From the NCBI GenBank assembly GCA_963824545.1, contig CAWGPP010000010.1, positions 13,019 through 77,018 of the forward strand: a stretch of 64,000 bases of DNA, given 5' to 3'. The notes beneath the pieces were generated by a model. The model saw only the letters and a program-made list of their open reading frames with translations, did not search any database and was not told the DNA's origin. Of this stretch, positions 33,626 through 41,233 are shown piece by piece. How positions within the stretch are numbered: position 1 is the first letter of the stretch; every line of letters starts with the position of its first letter. The stretch comes from Bog-532 sp963824545. Its GTDB lineage: Bacteria; Actinomycetota; Actinomycetes; Streptosporangiales; Streptosporangiaceae. The position numbers and the translations under genes were made by a program.

Positions 33626-34117
33626 ATGGCCTGAAGGCTACGCCGCTTTGCCCGTTGTGCTCAAGGCCTCCCTTCATGACCGTTACGGGAAAGTGACATG
33701 GGGTACGTCCCGTTTGGCGCTGCCGCCGCGGAGCCGCGCTGGGGCCGATGGCGCCCCTCCCGAACTCCTTAATTCGCGGCCATACCGGCCCTGACGTGCG
33801 CAGCGTCACCTTCCAGCAGGATGCCTCCGGGCCGGAAAACCAGTGCAGCCGTGATACGAAATGGGGCCTATGGGGTATTTTCCCGGCTGTCACGGGGGCT
33901 CGCGATACACATTGGAAACATCGGCATATCGCCGGCCCGATGCGTTACCGGCTCCGTAACAAACGGGAAATGAGCCGGAAACCCGCTCATGGGAGACATG
34001 GAACCGTTCCGTGAAAGAAGTCGGAGCGGCCGGGGTGGGTCCGTATAGGCCCCTTGGGGGAGACCCCTGGAAACCCGAATGGCCCTTCCAAGGTAGCCCC
34101 CCTGGAGGCGCAGAGCA
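33626..34117. promoter_or_regulatory. Regulatory region of the ammonium transporter with GlnR-like sites
   Basis: No gene is seen in these 492 nt. They hold 5-6-5 patterns like actinobacterial GlnR boxes (consensus as I recall gTnAC-n6-GaAAC): GATAC-n6-GAAAC at 33904-33919, and GTAAC-n6-GAAAT-n6-GAAAC at 33956-33982. Another GTTAC-n6-GTGAC is near 33680. GlnR control of nitrogen-limited amt expression is known in Streptomyces; here it is inferred from pattern and position. Confidence 0.6.
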
Positions 34118-35539
34118 GTGGTTCCCTATCCAGCATGGCTGAATGCCGGAGATAACTCCTGGCAGATGACAGCCGCCACGCTCGTCGGCTTGATGAGCAT
34201 CCCGGCCCTGGCCGTCCTCTACGGCGGCCTCGTTCAGCGAAAATGGGCCATGAACACCGTCTTGATGGTGTTCAGCACGTTCTGCCTGGTACTCATCACG
34301 TGGGTCCTATGGGCCTTCAAGATGGGCTTCGGCCACCCGTGGATCGGCCACTTCGTCGGGATACCCGGGACCGTCCTCGGCCACAATGCCCTGCAGGGGC
34401 AGGCTGATGTCCCCCTGCTGGATGGCGCGATGCCGAAATTCAGGTTCCCGCAGGGCTCTCTGGTCTACTTCCAGTTCGTGTTCGCGGGGATCACGCCCAT
34501 CCTGTTCATCGGCAGCGTGGTCGGCCGGATCAGCTTCAAGGTCTGGCTGATCTTCGTGCCGCTGTGGATCACGTTCGCGTACGCGGTCAACGCGTTCATG
34601 CTCTGGGGCGGCGGCTACTGGGCCGGCAAGGGCGCGCTGGACTTCAGTGGTGGGTACGTCATTCACCTCGCCGCGGGCACGTCCGGGTTCGTGGCCGCTG
34701 CCGTGATCGGTCCGCGCCTGGCCCGTGACCGGGAACGCGCGGTGCCGAACAACCTGATGTTCGTCGCGGTCGGCGCCGGACTCCTGTGGCTCGGCTGGAA
34801 CGGCTTCAACGGTGGTGACCCGTACTTCGCGGGCGCGGACGCGGCCGCCGCGATCGTCAACACCAACGTGGCCACCGCCGTCGCCATGATGACCTGGATC
34901 CTCATGGACATGTTCCTGAGCAAGGAGAAGAAGCCGACGTTCCTCGGCGGCCTCAACGGCATGATCTGCGGCCTGGTCGGCATCACGCCGGCCGCCGGCT
35001 ACGTCAACGGCCTCGGCGCCATCGTGATCGGCCTGGTCTGCTCGGCCATCGTCTGGGTGGCCTGGACCTACTTGCCCAGGTACGTATGGCCGTTCAACAA
35101 GGTCGATGATGCCCTCGGCGTGGTCTACACGCACGGCATCGCCGGCCTGTTCGGCGGCCTGCTGACCGGCTGCCTCGCGGACCCGAACATGATCGAGTAC
35201 CTCGGCCTCGGCAAGACCGCCTCGTTCAGCGGCGCGGGCTTGTTCTACGGCCACCCGAAGCAGCTGGCGATCCAGGCCGGCGCTGCCCTGACGATCATCG
35301 TCTGGGACGCCATCGTCACCTTCGTCATCCTCCGGGTGCTCGGCCTGTTCATGAAGCTCCGGCTGCCCGAAGCCGCTCTGGAGATCGGCGACGTGGCGGT
35401 GCACGGCGAAGAGGCGTACCCGTCCGAGGACCTGGTCAGCATCTCGGCAGCCGCCCGCGCCGCGGACCCGCTTACCCCCATGACACCCGGCGACTCGCTA
35501 CATCCAGAAAAGGCCGCCAAGACGACCGAAGACACCTAG
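34118..35539 (+). CDS. amt: Ammonium transporter
   Basis: 473-residue Amt/MEP/Rh channel in the cytoplasmic membrane that imports ammonium or ammonia. Eleven hydrophobic helices are recognisable. Family signatures include LAVLYGGLVQRKWAMNTVLM, DFSGGYVIHLAAGTSGFVAA (first pore His) and VDDALGVVYTHGIAGLFGG (second His of the pore pair). GTG 34118 is preceded by GGAGG at nine nt. The last about 60 residues are a cytosolic tail. No glnK or glnD follows as in many actinomycetes; a terminator hairpin lies 32 nt after the stop. Confidence 0.94.
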   Translation: MVPYPAWLNAGDNSWQMTAATLVGLMSIPALAVLYGGLVQRKWAMNTVLMVFSTFCLVLITWVLWAFKMGFGHPWIGHFVGIPGTVLGHNALQGQADVPLLDGAMPKFRFPQGSLVYFQFVFAGITPILFIGSVVGRISFKVWLIFVPLWITFAYAVNAFMLWGGGYWAGKGALDFSGGYVIHLAAGTSGFVAAAVIGPRLARDRERAVPNNLMFVAVGAGLLWLGWNGFNGGDPYFAGADAAAAIVNTNVATAVAMMTWILMDMFLSKEKKPTFLGGLNGMICGLVGITPAAGYVNGLGAIVIGLVCSAIVWVAWTYLPRYVWPFNKVDDALGVVYTHGIAGLFGGLLTGCLADPNMIEYLGLGKTASFSGAGLFYGHPKQLAIQAGAALTIIVWDAIVTFVILRVLGLFMKLRLPEAALEIGDVAVHGEEAYPSEDLVSISAAARAADPLTPMTPGDSLHPEKAAKTTEDT

Positions 35540-35570
35540 CCCCGGCCTCCGCGACCCGCTCGCGTCCCTC

Positions 35571-35608
35571 GTCTGCCCCCGGCGCCCCTCGCGGTGCCGG
35601 GGGCAGAC
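35571..35608 (+). terminator. Terminator hairpin after amt
   Basis: Perfect 13-bp stem GTCTGCCCCCGGC / GCCGGGGGCAGAC with a 12-nt loop, 32 nt after the amt stop, no U tract. Confidence 0.78.
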
Positions 35609-35939
35609 GCCGTCCCACAGCTTCGCGTCCCAGGTGCTCCCGCCCAGGTCCCCAGGGGAGCTCCCACTGGGCAGGGTTGATCCCTCCGTTGTCGTCATAG
35701 CGACAACGGAGGTACCAGCGTGGCTCTCCCGGCCAGCCCGGCTGCGGCGCCGCTGCGACGCGAGCGTGGGGCTCCCCGCTGTGCGAAGCAAGCGAGTGGG
35801 TGGCCCGCCCACCGTTGAGAGCCCAGCGGTGGGTGGCCTGCCACCGTCGAGAGCCCAGCCGCCAAACCGGTGCCCCCCGCCCCCCGGCTCGCGGCAGAGG
35901 TGCCTTTACGTACAACGGGGTCGCGGCGGAGGCGGCGAT
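35609..35939. other. Region with second hairpin, no intact gene
   Basis: A perfect 12-bp inverted repeat, CCTCCGTTGTCG and CGACAACGGAGG with 6-nt loop, occupies 35683-35712. The rest contains weak direct repeats around GTGGGTGGCCTGCCACCG-type sequence and no supported gene. Confidence 0.6.
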
Positions 35940-36095
35940 AGCGGCTGCACCGCCCCGGCCTGGTCCGCGAGTACCGCCTACAGCAGCGGCAACGTCGTGT
36001 CCTACAACGGCGACCAGTGGACCGCCCACCAGTGGAACTACAACGAGGTGCCGGGCGGCCCGTCCGGCGCGTGGAACAACGACGGCGCCTGCTGA
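35940..36095 (+). pseudogene. Orphan chitin-binding module (CBM5/12) fragment
   Basis: The last about 50 codons of an open frame ending at 36095 encode CTAPAWSASTAYSSGNVVSY and GDQWTAHQWNYNEVPGG, closing GAWNNDGAC. This is a near-complete carbohydrate-binding module of family 5/12, as found at the C terminus of chitinases, with its aromatic binding residues and flanking Cys pair. It is preceded by a short glycine-rich linker (RGRGGGGDSG) and then by unrelated sequence, with no signal peptide or catalytic domain. It is the stump of a deleted secreted hydrolase. Confidence 0.78.
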
Positions 36096-36152
36096 ATCCG
36101 CGTACCGGCCTGGACCTCGCGGGCGGCCAGCTGCCCGCGAGGCCCAGGCCCG

Positions 36153-36220
36153 CGCGATCCGGCGGGGTGGCTCGGGTCCGGGCCGGCGCGATCCGGCGGG
36201 GTGGCTCGGGTCCGGGCCGG
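36153..36220 (+). repeat. 34-bp direct repeat, two units
   Basis: Two exact adjacent 34-bp units beginning CGCGATCCGGCGGGGTGGCT, plus a partial third at 36221, directly after the chitin-binding fragment. Confidence 0.88.
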
Positions 36221-36239
36221 CGCGATCCGGCGGAGCGAA

Positions 36240-37145
36240 TCAGCCGAGCGGTGAGGCGGACGGTGTCGGCGCGGGTGGAGCCGGGGACGACGGCGGGTCG
36301 CTGGGGCTCGGCGTGGCCGAGGGCACCGAACTGGACGGCGGGCCGGGAGTCGTCGCCGTGGAGCTAGGAGTCGCGCTGGCGGTCGCGCTGGCCGTCGGGA
36401 CGGCTGTCGGGACGGCTGTCGGGACGGCTGTCGGGACGGCTGTCGGGACGGCTGTCGGGACGGCTGTCGCGGGCGTCGTCCGGACCGGTGTGGCGGGGTG
36501 GTGGGCCGGCCGCGACGCCCGGATGGCTCTGGGGCCAGCCCGGCTGACGTCACTTTCCGGTTCAGCCGGGGCGGCTGCGGCCGCTGCCGATGATGTGTGC
36601 ACACGGGCCGGTACCTTGACCGCGGCGCGCGACGTGCCCGCGTGGGTCGCCCCGGCTGGGCCGTTAACGAACTGGATCACGACCGGCCCGTGATGCTGGC
36701 CCCACCAGTCACCGGCGAACACCGCTCCCGCGCCGGACACCACCGCGAAGACGCAGGCTCCCGCGACAGACGCGGCGGATGCACGCGTCTTGAATGTCCT
36801 CCCCGGCTGCTTCCGCGGACCTGGCGCCTGTCCCGTACGGCCCGGATGGTCCTGCTGGCCTGGCGTCGGCCCGATGCTGCCCGGCTGCTTTCGCGGGCCC
36901 GTGTTCGCTGGCTGTTTCTGTGCGCCTGGTGCCTGCCGAACGTTCACCGGCCGTTTGCGTCTGCCTGGCGTCCGCCCCGTGTTCACCCGCTGCCTCCCGT
37001 ATAACCTGATGCCTGCCGCGCTGTGATGGGCGTTCGCGTTGCGGTACGCGTCCGGGACGGTGGCGGGGAGCTCCACAGCGAACCCTCCTGCCAGGAATGC
37101 GCCGCGGTGAGAGTTTCGTGTCCTGTACTCGCGAAAATTCCGCAC
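36240..37145 (-). CDS. Hypothetical single-pass membrane protein with PTAV repeats
   Basis: Unrecognised protein of about 301 residues from GTG 37145. Residues 1-120 are basic and polar with PGxxK/Q repeats; one membrane segment (SVAGACVFAVVSGAGAVFAG) follows at about 128-147; the outer part contains GQHHGPVVIQFVNGPAG and then a long Ala/Pro/Thr/Ser-rich tail. That tail includes six tetrapeptide VPTA units encoded by a 12-bp tandem repeat (GGCTGTCGGGAC) at about 36396-36475. This suggests an exported or wall-spanning stalk, inference only. The true start may be later than 37145. Confidence 0.55.
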   Translation of the reverse strand: MRNFREYRTRNSHRGAFLAGGFAVELPATVPDAYRNANAHHSAAGIRLYGRQRVNTGRTPGRRKRPVNVRQAPGAQKQPANTGPRKQPGSIGPTPGQQDHPGRTGQAPGPRKQPGRTFKTRASAASVAGACVFAVVSGAGAVFAGDWWGQHHGPVVIQFVNGPAGATHAGTSRAAVKVPARVHTSSAAAAAAPAEPESDVSRAGPRAIRASRPAHHPATPVRTTPATAVPTAVPTAVPTAVPTAVPTAVPTASATASATPSSTATTPGPPSSSVPSATPSPSDPPSSPAPPAPTPSASPLG

Positions 37146-37327
37146 AGCGCGCCCGCGAAACCTCGGTTGGAGAACGAGGCCGGGTTGTTACCAAACTCCC
37201 GCCTCCGGCGTTCTCCGCCCGCTGGCCCCGGCCGCCCCCCGCTGCCCGCCCCCGGACGCCGAACGCCGGCCTCAGATCGGTGGTCCCGCGTGCGCCGCAG
37301 TCACCGTCCCGACGCACAATGGGATAT

Positions 37328-38362
37328 ATGGCTAAACCAGTGACGGCGGCAAAGACCCTGGTAACAGACGACGGCGTCCCGATCGACGCCGTGCACCTCC
37401 CTCGGGAAAGTGATCTTGCGATTGTGCTGGCGCACGGTTTCACGCAGTCCTGGCAACGGCCCGCGGTGTGGCGTATCGCGACCCGGCTGAACCGGATCGC
37501 CGGCGTCGTGAGCTTCGACTTTCGCGGGCACGGGCGGTCTGGCGGGTTGTCCACCCTGGGCGACCAGGAGATCAAAGACCTTGACGTCGCGGTCGCCTAC
37601 GCCCGGGAACTCGGCTACGAGCGGGTCGCGGCGGTCGGGTTCTCCATGGGTGCGTCGATCGTGGTGCGGTACGCCGGGCTGGTCGGCGCCCTGGACGCGG
37701 CCGTGTCGGTGAGTGGGCCGGGACACTGGTACTACCGGGGCACAGAACGGATGCGCCGCGTGCACTTCGCCGTGGAACACCGGGTGGGCCGCCTGGCAAC
37801 CAAGATGCTGACCAAGACGCGGATCAGCTCCGGCCAGTGGGATCCGACGCCCATGCCGCCGGACGAGGCGGCCGCGCAGATCTCGCCCATCCCGCTGCTG
37901 ATCGTGCACGGCGACACAGATCCCTACTTCCCCGTGTACCACGCCCATCAGCTTTACGACGCCGCGCGGGAGCCGAAGGAACTGTGGCTGGTGCCGGGAT
38001 TCGGGCACGCCGAGTCCGGCTGCCGTCCCGCGCTGGTCGACCGGATCGGCGGCTGGGTCGCGACGGCCGCGGGCGCGCCGATGGCGGAGCAACTCGCCGG
38101 AGTCGCGGGCGCCGCCGTGGCCGGGAACGCCACCGAAGCGGTGGACGCCTCGCTACTGGACCTGCCGCCCGCCGAAGATCCCGATGAGGCAGCTGCGGAG
38201 GAGGCGGCCGAAGCCGCGGGTGCCGCCGCGGCGGCTGGCACCTCCCCAGCCGAGGCCATCCGCAACCCAGAGTCCCTGGACCGGGAGTCCCTGGACCGGG
38301 AGTCCCTGGACCGGGAGTCCCTGGCCCGGGAGTCCCTGGACGCGGACTCCCTGGATGCCTGA
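37328..38362 (+). CDS. Alpha/beta hydrolase
   Basis: 344-residue alpha/beta hydrolase, probably a cytoplasmic esterase or lipase-like enzyme. Seen are LAHGFTQSWQRPAV (oxyanion region), FDFRGHGRSGG, nucleophile Ser in AAVGFSMGASIVVRYAG, acid in LLIVHGDTDPYFPV and His in VPGFGHAES. I chose ATG 37328: CACAAT at 37315-37320 lies 7 nt before it (leaderless), and the in-frame ATG 37319 overlaps that hexamer. The last about 70 residues are Ala/Glu-rich and end in repeated ESLDR pentads, an appendage absent from the core fold. Confidence 0.88.
   Translation: MAKPVTAAKTLVTDDGVPIDAVHLPRESDLAIVLAHGFTQSWQRPAVWRIATRLNRIAGVVSFDFRGHGRSGGLSTLGDQEIKDLDVAVAYARELGYERVAAVGFSMGASIVVRYAGLVGALDAAVSVSGPGHWYYRGTERMRRVHFAVEHRVGRLATKMLTKTRISSGQWDPTPMPPDEAAAQISPIPLLIVHGDTDPYFPVYHAHQLYDAAREPKELWLVPGFGHAESGCRPALVDRIGGWVATAAGAPMAEQLAGVAGAAVAGNATEAVDASLLDLPPAEDPDEAAAEEAAEAAGAAAAAGTSPAEAIRNPESLDRESLDRESLDRESLARESLDADSLDA
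38276..38345 (+). repeat. 15-bp in-frame repeat encoding ESLDR
   Basis: Four to five units of GAGTCCCTGGACCGG at the 3' end of the hydrolase gene, giving (ESLDR)n followed by a variant ESLAR and ESLDA. Confidence 0.88.
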
Positions 38363-38379
38363 GCCGTGCGCCCGCCCAT

Positions 38380-38489
38380 CCCCCGATAATGGGAAAGCCC
38401 CCAGATTCACGCCTGCGTGGCGTCCCCGCAGGGATACCAGGACTACGGGCAGACTTTTCGGCAGCATATGCCCAAAAGTCTGCCCGTAG
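38380..38489. repeat. Palindromic repeat copy D with conserved flank
   Basis: Core at 38443-38489: perfect 16-bp stem CTACGGGCAGACTTTT / AAAAGTCTGCCCGTAG with a 15-nt loop. Read on the minus strand, the core plus the next about 60 bases (CTGCGGGGACGCCACGCAGG) align with copy C. The rest of the gap to 38688 is GGGGCGGGAAGCCGGGGCGG-type repetition with no gene. Confidence 0.87.
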
Positions 38490-38688
38490 AGGCCGGGCGC
38501 AAGGCCGGGCGCGGACCGCCCGCCGCAGGCCGGACGCGCGGAGCGGGCGGGGCGGGAAGCCGGGGCGGGCGGGGCGCACGGGGCGGGGCGGGAAGCCGGG
38601 GCGGGCAGCGTCTCGGCGTGCCGCACAGCCGGGCGCGCGGCCCGGCCGGACGCACGGGGCGGGAAGCCGGGGCGGGCAGCCTTCCGGC

Positions 38689-40125
38689 TTACCAGCCGGC
38701 CGGCAGGGGCATGCCCTCGCTGTAACCGGACGCGCTCTGCAGGCCGATGACCGCGCGTTTCCTGAGTTCCTCCAGGTCGCGCGCGCCCGTGTAGGTGCAG
38801 GCGCTGCGCAGCCCGGCGACGATCGTGTCGATCAGGTCCTCGACCCCCGGGCGCGCCGGGTCCAGGTACATCCGGGCCGTGGAGATGCCCTCCTCGAACA
38901 GTTCCTTGCGGGCGCGCTCAAACGGCGAATCCCCAGCGCTGCGCTGCCGGACGGCCCGCGCCGACGCCATCCCGAAGCTCTCCTTGTACAGCCGGCCGTC
39001 AGGGTCGCGGAACGTGTCACCGGGCGACTCGTACGTCCCGGCGAACCAGGAGCCGATCATCACGCTGGAAGCGCCCGCGGCCAGCGCCAGGGCCACGTCA
39101 CGCGGATGCCGCACGCCGCCGTCGGCCCACACGTGGGCGCCGAGCCGGCGGGCCTCGGCCGCGCACTCGAGCACGGCGCTGAACTGCGGCCGCCCGACCC
39201 CGGTCATCATCCGGGTCGTGCACATCGCGCCCGGGCCCACGCCGACCTTGATGATGTCCGCGCCCGCCTGCGCCAGGTCGGAAACCCCCGCCGCGGTGAC
39301 CACGTTGCCGGCCACGACGAGAGCGTCCGGGCAGGTCTCCCGGACCCGGCGCAGCGCGCTGATCATCTTTTCCTGGTGGCCGTGCGCGGTGTCGACCACC
39401 AGCAGGTCCGCGCCCGCCTCCAGCAGCAGCTTGGCCTTCGAGCCCGGGTCACCGTTCACGCCGATCGCGACGGCGAGCCGCAGCCGGCCGGAGCCGTCCA
39501 CCGCCGGGCGGTACAGCGTCGCGCGCAGGGCGCCGGTCCGGGTCAGGATGCCGACGCAGCGCCCCGCCTCGTCCACAACCGGGGCCAGCCGGTGCCTGCC
39601 CTCGTGCAGCAGGTTGAACGCACGCTCCGGGTCGGTCCCGGCGGGCACGGTGACCGGTTTGACCGACATGACCTGGCGCAGCTGGGTGAAGCGGTCTACG
39701 CCCTGGCAATCGGCTTCGGTCACCACCCCGACCGGCCTGCCGTCCTCGATCACGATGACGGCGCCGTGCGCGCGTTTGGGCAGCAGGCTGAGTGCCTCGC
39801 CTGTGGTGTCGCCCGGGCCGAGCGTGATCGGCGTGTCGTGCACCTGGTCGCGGGACTTGACCCAGCTGACCACGTTGGCGACCACATCCACCGGGATGTC
39901 CTGCGGCAGCACCGCCAGGCCGCCGCGCCGCGCCACGGTCTCCGCCATCCGCCGGCCGGACACCGCGGTCATGTTGGCGGTCACCAGCGGGATAGTGGTG
40001 CCGCTGCCGTCGCTGGTGGACAGGTCAACGTCGAGCCGGGAGGCCACGGCCGACCGGTTCGGCACCATGAACACGTCGCTGTAGGTCAGGTCCTGCGCGG
40101 GGACCGTGCCGCCGATAAATTGCAC
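38689..40125 (-). CDS. guaB1: GuaB1-type IMPDH-family protein (GMP reductase)
   Basis: 478-residue protein of the actinobacterial GuaB1 family; the mycobacterial homologue was reported to be a GMP reductase rather than an IMP dehydrogenase. Features: N-terminal (beta/alpha)8 strands (FMVPNRSAVASRLDVDL), an internal CBS pair (about residues 95-215), then KAKLLLEAGADLLVVDTAHG, the catalytic loop GVGPGAMCTTRMMTGVGRPQ with Cys, WADGGVRHPRDVALALAAGA and YKESFGMASARAV. It converts GMP to IMP with NADPH in purine salvage. It starts with GTG at 40125, close to the upstream region CACTCTATGAC, and I see no clear ribosome binding site. Confidence 0.92.
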   Translation of the reverse strand: MQFIGGTVPAQDLTYSDVFMVPNRSAVASRLDVDLSTSDGSGTTIPLVTANMTAVSGRRMAETVARRGGLAVLPQDIPVDVVANVVSWVKSRDQVHDTPITLGPGDTTGEALSLLPKRAHGAVIVIEDGRPVGVVTEADCQGVDRFTQLRQVMSVKPVTVPAGTDPERAFNLLHEGRHRLAPVVDEAGRCVGILTRTGALRATLYRPAVDGSGRLRLAVAIGVNGDPGSKAKLLLEAGADLLVVDTAHGHQEKMISALRRVRETCPDALVVAGNVVTAAGVSDLAQAGADIIKVGVGPGAMCTTRMMTGVGRPQFSAVLECAAEARRLGAHVWADGGVRHPRDVALALAAGASSVMIGSWFAGTYESPGDTFRDPDGRLYKESFGMASARAVRQRSAGDSPFERARKELFEEGISTARMYLDPARPGVEDLIDTIVAGLRSACTYTGARDLEELRKRAVIGLQSASGYSEGMPLPAGW

Positions 40126-40280
40126 GTCATAGAGTGTGCCCGCTGTGGTCGGATGCTATCGCCGCCCGCTGAGCCCGTCAGGGCACCCGGATGCCGCCCG
40201 GCAGGCCACCCCCGTCGGGCCGAGCGCCGCGAGCGGGGCAGCCGGGTCAGGGCGGGCCAGCCGGGTCAGGCGGGCCCGCC

Positions 40281-40330
40281 GAGTCAGGCCGGGTCAGGCC
40301 GGGTCAGGCCGGGTCAGGCCGGGTCAGGCC
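40281..40330. repeat. 10-bp tandem repeat abutting the TetR stop
   Basis: Five 10-bp units of GGGTCAGGCC (first GAGTCAGGCC). The last units run into the TGA of the TetR gene, so the final codons of that gene are part of the array. Confidence 0.88.
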
Positions 40331-41073
40331 GGGGCGAACGCCGCGAACATGATGTCGGCGATACGGTTGGCCATCTCGTCGACAGGCAGCTTCACTTCGG
40401 CGCTGAGCAGGTAATTCACCCGCTCCAGCATCATCAGGCAGGCGACCGCGGTGAGCTCCGCATGCTCCGGCTGCTGCCCGGCGCTGCGGGTGGCGGCCGT
40501 CATCCCGGTGGTCATCGCTTCGGAGATGCCGAACATCATCTGCAAGCCGTCTCCGTACACTTCCTCGGGAACCAGGTCAGCCTGGCTGAGGATGCGGATG
40601 ACGGTCGCGTGCGCGGCGTAAACGTCGAAGAACTTCCGTACCCAGCGGCGCAGCACGGTCTTTCCGGCCTGGTCGCGGGTAACGATCGGGAAATCGCCGG
40701 CGACGGTCTCCATGTCGCGCAGCGCGTCCAGCAGCAGGGCCTTGAACAGGTCCTCTTTGTTGGAGAAGTAGAGGTAGAAGGTGCCGTGTGAGATGCCGGC
40801 CCGGCGGACTACGTCGTCGACCCGCACGCCGTGGAAACCGCGTTCCTCGAACTCGATCATCCCGGCGTCGAGCAGGCGTTTGACGGTCGCCCGGCCCTGA
40901 GCACGCAGTTCCCGGTCACGAGCGGGAACACCGCCTCCGTGTGACGGCTGCCGTCCCGGCCCGTGCGCCGGGGGCGGCGTGCCACCAGGAGCCGGCGCGG
41001 CCGGGGTCCGGGGCCGCGTCCGGTTCGCCTCGGTTCCCGGTGACACCGGGCCGCGGCTTCCCTCGTGAGTCAT
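40324..41073 (-). CDS. TetR family regulator
   Basis: 249-residue repressor with a disordered, Pro/Gly-rich N-terminal extension of about 55 residues before the HTH (LLDAGMIEFEERGFHGVRVD, DVVRRAGISHGTFYLYFSNK, EDLFKALL). The C-terminal ligand domain includes WVRKFFDVYAAHATVIRIL, resembling regulators of lipid or acyl-CoA metabolism. It is divergent from the second DUF2079 gene, whose promoter it may control; I see no clear operator dyad in the 160-nt gap. Confidence 0.9.
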   Translation of the reverse strand: MTHEGSRGPVSPGTEANRTRPRTPAAPAPGGTPPPAHGPGRQPSHGGGVPARDRELRAQGRATVKRLLDAGMIEFEERGFHGVRVDDVVRRAGISHGTFYLYFSNKEDLFKALLLDALRDMETVAGDFPIVTRDQAGKTVLRRWVRKFFDVYAAHATVIRILSQADLVPEEVYGDGLQMMFGISEAMTTGMTAATRSAGQQPEHAELTAVACLMMLERVNYLLSAEVKLPVDEMANRIADIMFAAFAPA

Positions 41074-41233
41074 GGTAAGAGACTAGCCGTCCGTTTCCCG
41101 CCGGGGTGGCACTCGGCGCAGGAGCCGCCAGCCCGGGGATGATGCCGACCCGCCGGCAGCGTGTATAGCGGCTACGTCGCCGGCCCGCCATAGCGTGCGT
41201 AGCAGCCACGTCGCCGCTGCTACCCTTCGAGCG

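Noticed and set aside
40261..40330. CRISPR-like array
   Set aside because: Units of 10 bp without spacers; a simple tandem repeat. No cas genes in the window.
38389..40791. 800-codon open frame on the plus strand over guaB1 and tetR
   Set aside because: Antisense shadow across two clear genes, with no motif or start signal.
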